Shown: piece after piece, positions 18,301-26,878 of the stretch
Position numbering within the stretch: position 1 is the stretch's first letter
Layout: every line of letters starts with the position of its first letter
NCBI RefSeq assembly: GCF_014697585.1
Contig: NZ_JACJSB010000005.1
Span: forward strand, 62,001 to 126,000
DNA from: Dolichospermum sp. FACHB-1091
GTDB taxonomy: Bacteria; Cyanobacteriota; Cyanobacteriia; Cyanobacteriales; Nostocaceae
Direction: 5' to 3'
DNA length: 64,000 nucleotides
Translations under genes and position numbers: made by a program
Notes under the pieces: generated by a model
Databases searched by the model: none
Told to the model about the DNA's origin: nothing
Seen by the model: only the letters and a program-made list of their open reading frames with translations

Positions 18301-20388
18301 GTGGATTATAGCAGTGCAACCTTTAGTGGATTAGGTACAAATGGATTGGGAGTGTCCAATGGATATTGGTCAACTATTGCCTTTCATGATTATAGAGGAA
18401 GTCGTCAATTTTCGTCCCAGCCGTGGTCTGCAAATATCCCACTATTGTCCTTTAGCAATATAGAAACATTTGAGATTACCGGGACAGCTTATGCAGACTA
18501 CCTCAGAGGCTACGGTGGAGATGACAAGCTCATCGGGGGTGAGGGGAATGATGATATCGCGGGTGGAGATGGAAGTGATACTATCATACCAGTAAATACC
18601 AATGTCGCCAAACCAGGGTTAGGGACTGTAGATACAGTCACTGGGGGAACAGGAGAGGACACTTTTATTCTGGGCGATGTCACATGGATTGGTTATGATG
18701 ACTATAATCGTACCACTGCTGGTACAAGTGACTACCTGATCATCAAAGACTTTAATCCCCTGGAAGATATCATTCAGCTTTTGGGTTCCAGTAGTGATTA
18801 TACGACCACAGTTTCAGGTAATAACATTAACCTCTACATCAATAAACCTGATAGCGAACCTGATGAACTGATTGCTGTTTTAGAAAATACCCAGGGTTTA
18901 ATCAACTCATTGCAATTTAACCTCACTGGTAGCTATTTCAATTATATCGCCAGTAATGCTGTCCTAAACATCACTGGTACATCTAGCATACAAACGGAGG
19001 GCAACTCAGATCAGAAGCCATTTGTGTTTACTGTCACTCGGTCAGGAGACACTAGTGGTACAAGCACAGTAGATTGGTTTATTACCCCGTCTGGTAATAA
19101 CCCCGTTAACTCCACCGATTTTTTTGGTGGAGCAATGCCACCAGGAGAAAGCCTCACCTTTTTACCAGGAGAAACCAGCAAGGAAATAAGAGTGCGGGTC
19201 AGAGGAGACAGCACCATTGAATCCAACGAAACCTTTACGGTTTATTTGTCTACTCCCTCCCGAGCTACTATCGGTACTCGCAGTGCCACAGGCATCATTT
19301 TAAATGATGATGGTAGTCAACCGATTCTCCCAGTGTTCGGCACTTCTGGTAATGATACTCTCAGTGGTACTATAAATGTTGATTGTCTTATAGGTTTAGC
19401 GGGCAACGACACCTATACTGTGAATAATGCGGGTGATGTGGTAGTAGAAAACCCCAGTGAGGGAACTGATTTAGTTAACGCATCTATTTCCTACACCCTG
19501 ACCGATAACTTTGAAAATCTTACCCTTACGGGAAGTGCTAACCTCAATGGTACAGGCAATAACCTCAACAATAGCCTCACTGGCAACACAGGCAATAATA
19601 TCCTCACAGGAAATGCTGGTAACGATACTCTTAACGGTGGCGCTGGCATTGATACCTTAATTGGTGGTTTAGGTGATGATATTTATGTCGTAGATAGCAC
19701 TACTGATACCCTTACTGAAAACTCAGGAGAAGGAACAGATATCATTCAATCTTCTGTTACCTTTGATTTAACGGTTTTCCCCAACATCGAAAATCTGACC
19801 TTAACAGGAACAGCTGTTATTAATGGTACTGGGAATGCAGGTGACAATTCATTAACAGGTAATATTGGCAATAATACCCTCACAGGAAATGCTGGTAACG
19901 ATCTTCTTAACGGTGGTACTGGTAACGATCTTCTTAACGGTGGTGCTGGTGCAGACACCCTCACAGGTGGAACAGGAAGCGATATCTTGGTTTTCCAATT
20001 TGGACAATCCCCAGTATCAGGAGCAGACCGAATTACCGACTTTGCCATTGGCACTGATAAAATTGACCTGTTGACTTCCCTGGGTGTAGCTATGAATGCT
20101 CCCACTGCTTTCACTCGCGCTGCTAATAGTACAGACACTACCTTAACAAATGTGGTCAATAGTGTATTTACTGATGCTGATGGAGCGTTAACTGGTAATC
20201 AGGCTTTAGGTGTAAATAGTGCAGCTTTAGTCAGTGTCACCACTTCTGGTATTGCCGGAACTTATTTAGTTATTAATGATGGTGTGGCTGGCTTCCAATC
20301 TAGTAATGACCTATTGGTGAATATCACAGGATACAGTGGTACATTACCAGCTTTGGGTACTATTGCTGTTAGTAGCTTCTTTATCTAA
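15394..20388 (+). CDS. Large RTX-type calcium-binding surface/secreted protein
   Basis: A 1664-residue modular extracellular protein. Order: a proprotein-convertase P-like domain (about 8-165, DLDVLLIGPTGAKVLLMSDAG); a Calx-beta domain (about 170-290); four near-identical units of 211-229 residues (about 310-1060), each with a conserved block ending in glycine-rich RTX nonapeptides such as GGEGNDDIAGGDGNDLI; a second Calx-beta domain (about 1200-1300); more RTX repeats; and a C-terminal domain (DFAIGTDKIDLLTSLGV) like the tail of cyanobacterial surface proteins. There is no N-terminal signal peptide, which fits type I secretion by a C-terminal signal. I chose ATG 15394 for its AGGAG site and SQQNLVFTNP N-terminus; the frame extends 41 codons further upstream. 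No protease or hydrolase motif was seen, so adhesion or a surface layer role is inferred. Confidence 0.88.
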   Translation: MSQQNLVFTNPNEITIPNGGAATTYPSSINVSGLNGTITSLKVTLSNITHTYPDDLDVLLIGPTGAKVLLMSDAGWSWDLNNVTLTFDPNARDFLPDQSQISSGSYRATDYETGDRFNNSPAPSGNYGIDFSVFNNTIPNGAWNIYVVDDTGVDIGNIAGGWSIAIDTTEVTTKPIVTLATSTKKVAEHSGANILYTFTRIGNITSALTVNYTVSGSAIFNTDYSQTGATSHTATTGTVSFAAGADTVTLTISPLEDNIQENDETIILTLATATDYIIGTTTELTGTITNGNDQLEATGSNLVSNKIYDGGGGTDTLIVNYSSATFSGLGTNGLGVSNGYWSNSAFHDYRGSRQFSSQPWSANIPLLSFSNIETFEITGTAYADYLRGYSGDDKLIGGEGNDDIAGGDGNDLIKGGDGNDTLKGEGGNDEIEGGNGNDTIDDAKAGDSIDGGEGNDTLQSLDLSSLGVNLVLDLRATEQVSGDNNTRINNFENISSVTLGSGHDTMIATGNLLVSNGSINAGGGTDKLIVNYSSATFSGLGTNGLGVSNGYWSTIAFHDYRGSRQFSSQPWSANIPLLSFSNIETFEITGTAYADYLRGYSGDDKLIGGEGNDDIAGGGGNDEIEGGDGNDTIDGGTGRHVIRGGTGDDTVVSAKAGDSIDGGEGTDTLQSLDLSSLDVDLVLNLRVTEQVSGDNNTRINNFENISSVTLGSGYDTTIATGNLLVSNGRINAGGGTDKLIVNYSSATFSGLGTNGLGVSNGYWSTIAFHDYRGSRQFSSQPWSANIPLLSFSNIETFEITGTAYADYLRGYSGDDKLIGGEGNDDIAGGDGNDLIKGGDGNDTLKGEGGNDEIEGGNGNDIIDGGTGRHVIRGGTGNDTVVSAKAGDSIDGGEGTDTLQSLDLSSLDVDLVLNLRVTEQVSGDNNTRINNFENISSVTLGSGYDTTIATGNLLVSNGSINAGGGTDKLVVDYSSATFSGLGTNGLGVSNGYWSTIAFHDYRGSRQFSSQPWSANIPLLSFSNIETFEITGTAYADYLRGYGGDDKLIGGEGNDDIAGGDGSDTIIPVNTNVAKPGLGTVDTVTGGTGEDTFILGDVTWIGYDDYNRTTAGTSDYLIIKDFNPLEDIIQLLGSSSDYTTTVSGNNINLYINKPDSEPDELIAVLENTQGLINSLQFNLTGSYFNYIASNAVLNITGTSSIQTEGNSDQKPFVFTVTRSGDTSGTSTVDWFITPSGNNPVNSTDFFGGAMPPGESLTFLPGETSKEIRVRVRGDSTIESNETFTVYLSTPSRATIGTRSATGIILNDDGSQPILPVFGTSGNDTLSGTINVDCLIGLAGNDTYTVNNAGDVVVENPSEGTDLVNASISYTLTDNFENLTLTGSANLNGTGNNLNNSLTGNTGNNILTGNAGNDTLNGGAGIDTLIGGLGDDIYVVDSTTDTLTENSGEGTDIIQSSVTFDLTVFPNIENLTLTGTAVINGTGNAGDNSLTGNIGNNTLTGNAGNDLLNGGTGNDLLNGGAGADTLTGGTGSDILVFQFGQSPVSGADRITDFAIGTDKIDLLTSLGVAMNAPTAFTRAANSTDTTLTNVVNSVFTDADGALTGNQALGVNSAALVSVTTSGIAGTYLVINDGVAGFQSSNDLLVNITGYSGTLPALGTIAVSSFFI
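16324..18580 (+). repeat. Four near-identical in-frame tandem units in the RTX gene
   Basis: The anchor GGGGGTGGCACTGA starts at 16324, 16957, 17590 and 18277, giving periods of 633, 633 and 687 bases, all multiples of three. About 280 bases of each unit (the NYSSATFSGLGTNGLG to GEGNDDIAGG block) are almost identical, including synonymous positions. This indicates recent duplication or ongoing gene conversion. Units differ mainly in the number of RTX nonapeptides inserted after this block. Confidence 0.92.
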
Positions 20389-20452
20389 GTGCCTAAGCTA
20401 TCCTTTTGTAATTGATTTTCACCCAAATACAGCAGTTTCCTAAGATATTATG

Positions 20453-20486
20453 AGCGATCGCCTCCGGTGGACGGAATGCGATCGCT
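20453..20486. terminator. HIP1-based hairpin between convergent genes
   Basis: Two HIP1 palindromes form arms AGCGATCGC (20453-20461) and GCGATCGCT (20478-20486) around a second small stem CCG/CGG. It lies between the converging RTX and PIN toxin genes. There is no T-run, so a terminator role is only possible. Confidence 0.4.
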
Positions 20487-20511
20487 ATCAAAAGTTATCC
20501 AGTTATTAAAT

Positions 20512-20913
20512 TCAGGTTTCACTAGATGCCCAGATTAAGGAGACTTCATATTGATTAAATGTTGAATCTGGACTTACAAGCGTCATTTCTTCTACTTGAG
20601 CTTGTGCAATCAGCATTCTGTCAAAAGGATCACGATGATGTAAAGGTAGTGCAGCTACCCGCAAAGCATGAGAAGTAGTAATCTCTAAAGATCTAGCTCC
20701 TAGTTGGTTCATGCGAGTGGAAATATAATCTTCTATTTGTTCCGGTAGTGGCAACTTACCGATGGAAACCTTAATTCCTATCTCCCAAACACTAGCAACT
20801 GAGAACCATACTTCATTGGTTTCATCCGCAATTTGCTCAATTACCTTCTGATTCAACTTTTCTGGTTGAGAAAACCACCATAACCAGCATTGAGTATCTA
20901 ATAAAAGCCTCAC
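20512..20913 (-). CDS. PIN-domain toxin (VapC-like RNase)
   Basis: A 133-residue PIN-domain protein, the toxin of a type II toxin-antitoxin pair, expected to cleave RNA with Mg2+. The acidic residues are visible: D6 in LLLDTQCWLWW, E45 in VWEIGIK, and the second acidic pair in DPFDRMLIAQA, with a further D in VSPDSTF. Its start overlaps the stop of the antitoxin gene by four bases (ATGA type), indicating translational coupling. The family is widespread in cyanobacteria. The RNA target is unknown. Confidence 0.9.
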   Translation of the reverse strand: MRLLLDTQCWLWWFSQPEKLNQKVIEQIADETNEVWFSVASVWEIGIKVSIGKLPLPEQIEDYISTRMNQLGARSLEITTSHALRVAALPLHHRDPFDRMLIAQAQVEEMTLVSPDSTFNQYEVSLIWASSET

Positions 20914-21155
20914 TCTGCACCGCCTTCAAATGCAACTAAAATATCTTCGGGTAGAGGAGCATTAAAATCATCTGGAACAATAAATTTTCCTCGATCTTGA
21001 CCTAAGCTAGAACGACGATCTAACGATGTCCGAAATGGAACTAGTTTAGCAACTGGAACGCCTCGGTTGGAAATAATAATTTCCTCTCCAAGCTCCACAC
21101 GGGAAAGTAGTCGAGAAAGGTTTGTCTTAGCCTGATGAATATTTACAGTTGCCAT
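20910..21155 (-). CDS. Phd/YefM-type antitoxin
   Basis: An 81-residue antitoxin with the Phd/YefM N-terminal DNA-binding fold: MATVNIHQAKTNLSRLLSRV, then GEEIIISNRGVPVAKLVPF. The C-terminal 30 residues (acidic, ending in PEDILVAFEGGAE) should wrap the PIN toxin. It is upstream of and overlaps the toxin gene by four bases, the usual antitoxin-first order. Such proteins usually repress their own promoter, but no clear operator palindrome was identified. Confidence 0.88.
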   Translation of the reverse strand: MATVNIHQAKTNLSRLLSRVELGEEIIISNRGVPVAKLVPFRTSLDRRSSLGQDRGKFIVPDDFNAPLPEDILVAFEGGAE

Positions 21156-21233
21156 GATTTTAATGGACTAGGTTTGTGAACTAAGTCTAGTCTAGCTATG
21201 GCGATTCTGCAAGGATATTCTGTACTAAAAACT

Positions 21234-21262
21234 AAAAAAAAGAGATAGAAAACTCTATCTCT
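21234..21262 (-). terminator. Rho-independent terminator of the rbcLXS operon
   Basis: On the minus strand AGAGATAG (21255-21262) pairs with CTATCTCT (21241-21248) across a six-base loop, followed by seven T. It is 40 bases after the rbcS stop. Confidence 0.85.
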
Positions 21263-21301
21263 CACAGGGTGTAAATAAGCTTAATTAAACCAAATCAGAT
21301 T

Positions 21302-21631
21302 TTAGTATCTGCTGGGTTTGTGAACAATGAAGCTAAGAACTTGACACTGCTTAATGTTGTCAAAACCAACAACACGGATGTAGCAGTTGCTATACTGAGA
21401 ACGGCAACCTTGAACTTCGCTCAATACTTCTTGAGTAGATTTAGCGCCGAACAAAGGTAACTTCCACATTGTCCAGTAAAGTTCTGTAGGTTCAGAAGTT
21501 TCGTTAAATTCAATTGCGGGGATGTAGCCTTGGTTCAAAATATATTGAACTTGCTTGGCAATTTGCGCGTCAGACAGAGGGGGAAGGTAAGAAAGGGTTT
21601 CGTAACGACGCTCTTTAGGTAAAGTTTGCAT
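21302..21631 (-). CDS. rbcS: Rubisco small subunit
   Basis: A 109-residue small subunit of form IB Rubisco, part of the L8S8 carboxylase in carboxysomes. The N-terminus [21 protein letters not shown], the EYxxxxxP-type region ([10 protein letters not shown]) and the C-terminal [11 protein letters not shown] are canonical. It is the last gene of rbcL-rbcX-rbcS and is followed by a strong hairpin terminator. The 213-base gap to rbcX contains an ATTTTAG tandem repeat, which may influence the relative amount of rbcS mRNA. Confidence 0.97.
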   Translation of the reverse strand: MQTLPKERRYETLSYLPPLSDAQIAKQVQYILNQGYIPAIEFNETSEPTELYWTMWKLPLFGAKSTQEVLSEVQGCRSQYSNCYIRVVGFDNIKQCQVLSFIVHKPSRY

Positions 21632-21682
21632 AGTTTTTGATAAGTGGGGGAGATTTTTTATTACTTGGTTGACTGATTGAGA

Positions 21683-21713
21683 ATTTTAGATTTTAGATTT
21701 TAGATTTTAGATT
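21683..21713. repeat. Heptamer tandem repeat ATTTTAG, 4.4 copies (STRR)
   Basis: Four perfect ATTTTAG units and a partial fifth lie in the rbcX-rbcS gap. Degenerate seven-base repeats of this kind are typical of heterocystous cyanobacteria. Nearby at 21805-21840 and 22285-22320 are further AATCCAAA-type heptamer runs around rbcX. Confidence 0.85.
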
Positions 21714-21844
21714 CAAAAAATTGGCACAAGTCCCCATCCTTGAGGATGGAAAAATTGTAACTCCCAAATCTAAAATTTTTGAGCTTCTAAACTTGAGGGT
21801 GAGGTCAATCCAAAATCCAAAATCGTAAATCCAAAATCCAGTGA

Positions 21845-22252
21845 CTAATTAGATAAATTATCTAAATCAGAATCAGATATTGTTTGTCTTTCAGTTTCGA
21901 GGCTGGGACTTGATAAATTTAATTGCGTAATACGTTCGAGATGCTGGCGACGCTGTTCCATATTGGCCTGCTGAATACCAGTTATCACCATTTCTGGTAA
22001 AAACTCTGTCACTTCCGCCGCTATGTGTTCCCTGACAGTCATAATCCGCAAGGCTAAATCTGACTTTTCTAGAAACAGTTCCTCAATATAAGCCTCTCCA
22101 TCCTGGATTTTGCCGGCGGAAAAGTTTTGCAACCAATGTGCTAAAGGTGGATTTGTTTCGCCTAGCTGCGCCAATACAGTCCTTAATGCCTGATAAGTCA
22201 GGTAACTTTGGAGAGTTTTGGCTGTTTCTTTCGCAATTTGCTTTAAATCCAT
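21845..22252 (-). CDS. rbcX: Rubisco assembly chaperone RbcX
   Basis: A 135-residue, all-helical homodimeric chaperone that binds the C-terminal tail of nascent RbcL ([10 protein letters not shown]-type) and aids L8 assembly. The start MDLKQIAKETAKTLQSYLTYQA and the LEERNPPLAHWLQNFS-like segment (GETNPPLAHWLQNF) match the family. It lies 70 bases after rbcL, in the rbcL-rbcX-rbcS order known from Nostocales. The C-terminal 25 residues (SSPSLETERQTISDSDLDN) are low complexity and probably disordered. Confidence 0.96.
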   Translation of the reverse strand: MDLKQIAKETAKTLQSYLTYQALRTVLAQLGETNPPLAHWLQNFSAGKIQDGEAYIEELFLEKSDLALRIMTVREHIAAEVTEFLPEMVITGIQQANMEQRRQHLERITQLNLSSPSLETERQTISDSDLDNLSN

Positions 22253-22322
22253 GCTTGACCCAGCCCTTTAGATTGTTAGATTTTGGATTGTTTATGAATC
22301 CAAAATCCCAAATCTTAAATGA

Positions 22323-23753
22323 TCAGACGGTATCCATTGCTTCAAACTCGAACTTAATTTCTTTCCACAGTTCGCAAGCAACAGCCAACTCAGGAGACCA
22401 CTTAGCAGCTTCGCGGATAATGTCGTTACCTTCACGAGCCATGTTACGTCCTTCGTTACGAGCTTGGATACAAGCTTCTAGAGCTACGCGGTTAGCTGTA
22501 GCACCGGGAGCGTTACCCCAGGGGTGTCCAAGAGTACCACCACCGAATTGTAGTACGGAGTCATCACCGAAGATCTCAACCAACGCGGGCATGTGCCATA
22601 CGTGGATACCACCGGAAGCAACGGCCATTACACCAGGTAGAGAAGCCCAATCTTGGGTAAAGTAAATACCGCGAGACTTGTCTTGCTCAACGTAGTTTTC
22701 ACGTAATAGGTCAACGAAGCCCATGGTGATACCGCGTTCACCTTCTAATTTACCAACAACTGTACCGGTGTGGATGTGATCACCACCAGACAAGCGGAGA
22801 GCTTTAGCTAATACGCGGAAGTGGATACCGTGGTTTTTCTGACGGTCAATTACAGCGTGCATAGCACGGTGAATGTGCAACAGAATACCGTTATCACGAC
22901 ACCAACGAGCCAAGGTGGTGTTAGCGGTGAAACCTGCGGTTAGGTAGTCGTGCATGATGATGGGCTGTTTGAGTTCTTTAGCGTACTCAGCCCGTTTCAA
23001 CATTTCTTCGCAGGTAGGAGCGGTAACGTTCAGGTAGTGACCTTTGATTTCGCCGGTTTCTGCTTGGGCTTTGTTGATAGCTTCAGCTACGAACAAGAAG
23101 CGATCGCGCCATCTTTGGAATGGTGCTGAGTTGATGTTTTCGTCGTCTTTGGTGAAGTCCAAACCACCACGTAAACATTCGTATACAGCACGTCCGTAGT
23201 TCTTCGCGGAAAGACCTAATTTGGGCTTAATTGTACAACCCAACAGAGGACGACCATATTTGTTCAATTTGTCGCGCTCAACTTGAATACCGTGAGGAGG
23301 TCCTTGGAAGGTCTTGATGTAAGCTACTGGAAAACGAATGTCTTCCAAACGTAAAGCCCGCAAAGCTTTAAAACCAAATACGTTACCGACAATAGATGTC
23401 AATACGTTGGTGATAGAACCTTCTTCAAACAAGTCTAAAGGATAAGCAACGTAACAGATGTATTGGTTATCTTCACCGGGAACTGGTTCGATATCATAAC
23501 AACGACCTTTGTAGCGATCTAGGTCGGTGAGTAAGTCTGTCCAAACTGTTGTCCAAGTACCAGTGGAAGACTCAGCAGCTACAGCCGCACCAGCTTCTTC
23601 GGGGGGAACTCCAGGTTGGGGAGTCATCCGAAATGCTGCTAGTAAATCTGTATCTTTGGGTGTGTAATCCGGTGTGTAATAAGTTAGTCTGTAATCTTTA
23701 ACCCCAGCTTGATACCCAGACTTAGCCTGAGTCTTAGTTTGCGCGTAAGACAT
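22323..23753 (-). CDS. rbcL: Rubisco large subunit, form IB
   Basis: Catalytic subunit of Rubisco, fixing CO2 onto ribulose bisphosphate. At 476 residues it has the expected form IB length. Active-site segments are intact: TIKPKLGLS, the carbamylated lysine in [20 protein letters not shown], the mobile loop 6 with VVGKLEGER, and GGIHVWHMP. Base composition is higher in GC and codon choice more selective than in neighbours, as expected for a highly expressed gene. A GGAAG ribosome site precedes the ATG. It leads the rbcL-rbcX-rbcS operon. Confidence 0.99.
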   Translation of the reverse strand: MSYAQTKTQAKSGYQAGVKDYRLTYYTPDYTPKDTDLLAAFRMTPQPGVPPEEAGAAVAAESSTGTWTTVWTDLLTDLDRYKGRCYDIEPVPGEDNQYICYVAYPLDLFEEGSITNVLTSIVGNVFGFKALRALRLEDIRFPVAYIKTFQGPPHGIQVERDKLNKYGRPLLGCTIKPKLGLSAKNYGRAVYECLRGGLDFTKDDENINSAPFQRWRDRFLFVAEAINKAQAETGEIKGHYLNVTAPTCEEMLKRAEYAKELKQPIIMHDYLTAGFTANTTLARWCRDNGILLHIHRAMHAVIDRQKNHGIHFRVLAKALRLSGGDHIHTGTVVGKLEGERGITMGFVDLLRENYVEQDKSRGIYFTQDWASLPGVMAVASGGIHVWHMPALVEIFGDDSVLQFGGGTLGHPWGNAPGATANRVALEACIQARNEGRNMAREGNDIIREAAKWSPELAVACELWKEIKFEFEAMDTV

Positions 23754-24418
23754 ATTTTTCTTCCAAGAAGTCTTTCTTTATTACTATCAAATCACGTTAT
23801 GTGCAACTTCTTCTCATTCTTACTCTTTATTCATTCTTAATAAGATCATAAGTTTTGCTTATATTTTGGGGCGATTAGTTTCTATGGTGGCAGTGCGGCT
23901 GCACGAATTAAGCTATGGTTAGAATTACCATAACTTATTTTTTACCATGATCCAGACGTACTCTTTTGACGCTGTTGTTTTTCGTCCCAGCAATACAAAA
24001 TCTTTTCATCTTGAGGAAAGCATATCCCACTCAACCGATTTGATTAAGATTAACTGGCCTTTATTGGTCTTCTGCGGAACTTTACCGGAAAACTACATTC
24101 CAGATATTAACCTGGTTTGCTGCAATTCTCTTTTTTCCTGATCTATCTACCTCAAGGGGGTAAAGATTGGTCATGAAGCATTTTCTCGGAAGACCGATTT
24201 AGTCATGGGATGAGCAAGGGAGAAAAAACTGCACATCACTGAATTTGTAGCTTACCCCACAATGGATCAAAATTCAATAAGTTATTTCTGAAGTTTTGTT
24301 AACTAATATATTTAATTTTCCTATTATAGAAAGATTTAACATTTTGTTGAGTCTACTGATAAAATTTTTACCATGGCTCAGAGGGAAAATGCGGACTCTT
24401 CAGACGATTGTATAAAAT
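23754..24418. other. Long upstream region of rbcL
   Basis: About 660 AT-rich bases lie between rbcL and the next hairpin. Long rbcL leaders are known from Anabaena, and the promoter is expected here. I did not find a perfect GTA-N8-TAC NtcA box; the nearest is GTAGCTTACCCCAC at about 24249 with one mismatch. A 64-codon plus-strand frame at 23947-24141 has no recognisable similarity and is not called. Confidence 0.5.
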
Positions 24419-24443
24419 AAAGCTCAAATCTACTTTGAGCTTT
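24419..24443 (-). terminator. Hairpin terminator, possibly bidirectional
   Basis: Perfect ten-base arms AAAGCTCAAA (24419-24428) and TTTGAGCTTT (24434-24443) with a TCTAC loop. On the minus strand it is followed by ATTTTATA. It would end a transcript from the PHP gene or from the small unit at 24481-24561. Confidence 0.7.
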
Positions 24444-24480
24444 TGGGAGTTCTTTTAGGTACTAATTTGCCTTCTAACTC

Positions 24481-24549
24481 TCACCAACTGGGAGTGTAAA
24501 CACTGACACTTTTTAGCTTTGCCGCCTCTGATCTAGTTAATTTACTCAT
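24481..24549 (-). CDS. Possible 22-residue peptide or small RNA unit
   Basis: ATG 24549 opens a 22-codon frame (MSKLTRSEAAKLKSVSVYTP...) that stops at 24481. A perfect TATACT -10 box is at 24556-24561, so the transcript would begin almost at the ATG (leaderless). The hairpin terminator at 24419-24443 closes the unit at about 130 bases. The peptide start resembles a helix-turn-helix front (SEAAKL-SV) but then ends. A promoter, a short frame and a terminator in such compact order could be a small RNA instead. No clear -35 box is seen. Confidence 0.3.
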   Translation of the reverse strand: MSKLTRSEAAKLKSVSVYTPSW

Positions 24550-24614
24550 ATCTGAAGTATAGCATACTTATTGAGTAGATATGAGGAGATTTAGATAGAT
24601 ATTTTAATACATAT

Positions 24615-25301
24615 TTACAACCTTTGCAGTAAATTTACACCATGTGTATCAGTACCACAGGTGTTAAATAAATTGAATTTCTCCGCTAACTGTTGTACTT
24701 CCTCTGTTTCCACAATACTTGGTTTCCAGGGTTTAGGATTACTGTAAGCGTAGAAAGTCTCCACACCATCAATTCCGTTATCTACAGCCGCAGGAATTAG
24801 ATCAAAATGCGATCGCTTATACCGGGCTGGGTGAGCAAGTACGGCTAATCCCCCCGCTTCTTGAATGGCTGTAATCACGTTATTTGCTTGATAAGCCTTA
24901 CCCACCACAGGTATTTTTTGTAAATAAGGTTTCATGCTGGGGTGTTCTGACTCAAAAGCATAAGCCAAAATGTGGACATCAGTATCTAGTAAATTGGCGC
25001 TAATTTCCGCACCACTCCACAGGTATGGAGTATGTGTATCTGGATGACTGCATTTCCAATTTTCTAACCAAGCTTGGGCTACTTTGTAACCATCAATACT
25101 ATGATGATCAGTGATTGCTAGACCTTTTAAGCCAATTGCGATCGCTTGACTCATCAATTCACTCGGTTCTAGTCTACCATCGGAGTGAACCGTGTGCATA
25201 TGAAAATTAAATAATTGGGGACAACTTTGAGCATCAATATGTTGGAATACTTGCTTTAGTAGTTCCTTGGAAACAGTAGTCCGGGCAAAATTTGCAACCA
25301 T
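24615..25301 (-). CDS. PHP-domain metal-dependent phosphoesterase
   Basis: A 228-residue PHP-family phosphoesterase (TrpH/YciV-like). Metal ligands are visible in order: HMHTVHSDG, ITDHHS, the glutamate in WSGAEIS, VLAHPARY, and C-terminal DTHGVN. Members hydrolyse phosphate esters such as 3',5'-bisphosphate nucleotides or short oligonucleotides. The exact substrate is not known. ATG 25301 is chosen because AGAGGGG precedes it; a TTG at 25316 would add five residues. It stands alone between the Rubisco region and purM. Confidence 0.88.
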   Translation of the reverse strand: MVANFARTTVSKELLKQVFQHIDAQSCPQLFNFHMHTVHSDGRLEPSELMSQAIAIGLKGLAITDHHSIDGYKVAQAWLENWKCSHPDTHTPYLWSGAEISANLLDTDVHILAYAFESEHPSMKPYLQKIPVVGKAYQANNVITAIQEAGGLAVLAHPARYKRSHFDLIPAAVDNGIDGVETFYAYSNPKPWKPSIVETEEVQQLAEKFNLFNTCGTDTHGVNLLQRL

Positions 25302-25669
25302 AACCCCTCTACACAAAAATTACATTTTTCTCAAAACACCAACAGGTCATACTTAATAAGTGAGATATAACGAATACCGCTAAATGGTAATTACAGGTAC
25401 TTCTTTAACTACACCAATGGATTTTTGCAATATGTCAATACTATCTTAGCAAATATTAACGCTGATAAATATGAGTATTTTTGATTACTTCCATCAGGAA
25501 ATCTAAAGTTTGTATATATTTTGTATATATATTGATAATGATAACTTGTCATCCTGCTACAGATGAAAAAGGAATTAACCACAGTTGTTTTCAAAGTATA
25601 AAAAGATTATAGATCCCTACTACACAAACAAAGTCAATCTATGTGGAATAAGGAAAAATTCAGGTTTTG
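25302..25669. other. Intergenic stretch, nothing recognised
   Basis: About 370 AT-rich bases between the PHP gene and the purM terminator. A 61-codon minus-strand frame (25409-25594) has no ribosome site, composition or similarity that supports a gene. Confidence 0.5.
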
Positions 25670-25689
25670 AAACCCATGAAGATGGGTTT
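25670..25689 (-). terminator. Hairpin downstream of purM
   Basis: Arms AAACCCAT (25670-25677) and ATGGGTTT (25682-25689) with a GAAG loop, 43 bases after the purM stop. On the minus strand it is followed by CAAAACC, so the T-run is weak. Confidence 0.5.
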
Positions 25690-25732
25690 TGTGTATATAG
25701 TCCAATATAGGTAATAAGTTAGACTTTTTACT

Positions 25733-26758
25733 TTACAATAAAGCGACTAATTGACCTGTTCCAGTTATAACTTCGCCAATTACATAAGCGGGAATATCCT
25801 GAGACTGAAAATGAGTAATTATTTGTTCTACTTGTTGGGGTGGAACTAATAATACAAAACCAATACCCATGTTAAATGTATTATACATAGCTTCAGTGCC
25901 AACAGAACCAGCAGCAGCTAACCAACGAAAGACGGGAGGAATAGTCCAGCTATCGGGTATCATTTTAATCGCTTGATCCTTGCTTAAACATCTAGGTAAA
26001 TTTTCTGGTAAACCTCCACCAGTAATGTGAGCCATACCATGAATTTCTAAACCTGATTGCAAAGCGGCTAAAACAGATTTAACATAAATGCGTGTGGGCG
26101 TGAGGAAAGTCTCACCAATAGATTTTCCATGTAGTATATCTGGTGTATCAGTCCATGCAAACCCGCCATCACTAACAATTTTACGGACTAAACTCAACCC
26201 ATTACTATGGACACCTGTACTAGCTAAACCTATAGCTACATCTCCTATTTGCACCTGAGAACCGTCTAACATTCGGCTTTTTTCGACAATTCCCACACAA
26301 AAACCCGCCAAGTCATATTCACCAACTTGGTAAAAACCGGGCATTTCCGCCGTTTCTCCCCCTAATAAGGCTGAACCGGCTAATTTACAACCTGTAGCTA
26401 TTCCTGCGACTACCTGAGTTAATTGTTCTTTGTCTAATTTACCCGTAGCTACATAATCAAGAAAGAACAAGGGTTCTGCACCTGATGTCAACACATCATT
26501 AACGCACATCGCCACCAAATCTATACCCACAGTATCATGACGGTTGAGAATTTGAGCTATTTTCAATTTTGTGCCGACACCATCTGTTCCCGAAACTAAA
26601 ACAGGTTCTTTGTAACCTGTGGGGAGTTGAAAGCAGCCACCAAAGCCACCCAGTCCCCCCAAAACCTCTTTTCTAAAGGTGCTGTGAACCAAATTACGAA
26701 TTTGGTCTACAAAGGCTCTACCTGCTTCAACATCAACGCCTGCATCCCGATAATCCAT
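25733..26758 (-). CDS. purM: Phosphoribosylformylglycinamidine cyclo-ligase
   Basis: AIR synthetase, the fifth step of purine synthesis: ATP-dependent closure of FGAM to aminoimidazole ribonucleotide. The 341-residue length fits. Motifs: [69 protein letters not shown] and [13 protein letters not shown]. It is divergently arranged from the thymidylate synthase-like gene with 120 bases between the starts. Confidence 0.98.
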   Translation of the reverse strand: MDYRDAGVDVEAGRAFVDQIRNLVHSTFRKEVLGGLGGFGGCFQLPTGYKEPVLVSGTDGVGTKLKIAQILNRHDTVGIDLVAMCVNDVLTSGAEPLFFLDYVATGKLDKEQLTQVVAGIATGCKLAGSALLGGETAEMPGFYQVGEYDLAGFCVGIVEKSRMLDGSQVQIGDVAIGLASTGVHSNGLSLVRKIVSDGGFAWTDTPDILHGKSIGETFLTPTRIYVKSVLAALQSGLEIHGMAHITGGGLPENLPRCLSKDQAIKMIPDSWTIPPVFRWLAAAGSVGTEAMYNTFNMGIGFVLLVPPQQVEQIITHFQSQDIPAYVIGEVITGTGQLVALL

Positions 26759-26878
26759 GCTTAATTATACCATTATCAATTTATTACTTAGGTTATGATT
26801 ATCACACAATTTATTAATCTAGATCAATTATTGTATCCTAAATAATCAATCATTAGTAATAAAAATCTGGTAAGTCAA

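Noticed and set aside
21683-21713. CRISPR-like or regulatory array in the rbcX-rbcS gap
   Set aside because: Units are seven bases with no spacers; this is an STRR heptamer run.
23947-24141. 64-codon plus-strand frame upstream of rbcL
   Set aside because: No ribosome site, no similarity, and it lies in the expected leader/promoter region of rbcL.
25409-25594. 61-codon minus-strand frame between the PHP gene and purM
   Set aside because: AT-rich random-looking peptide without ribosome site or family resemblance.
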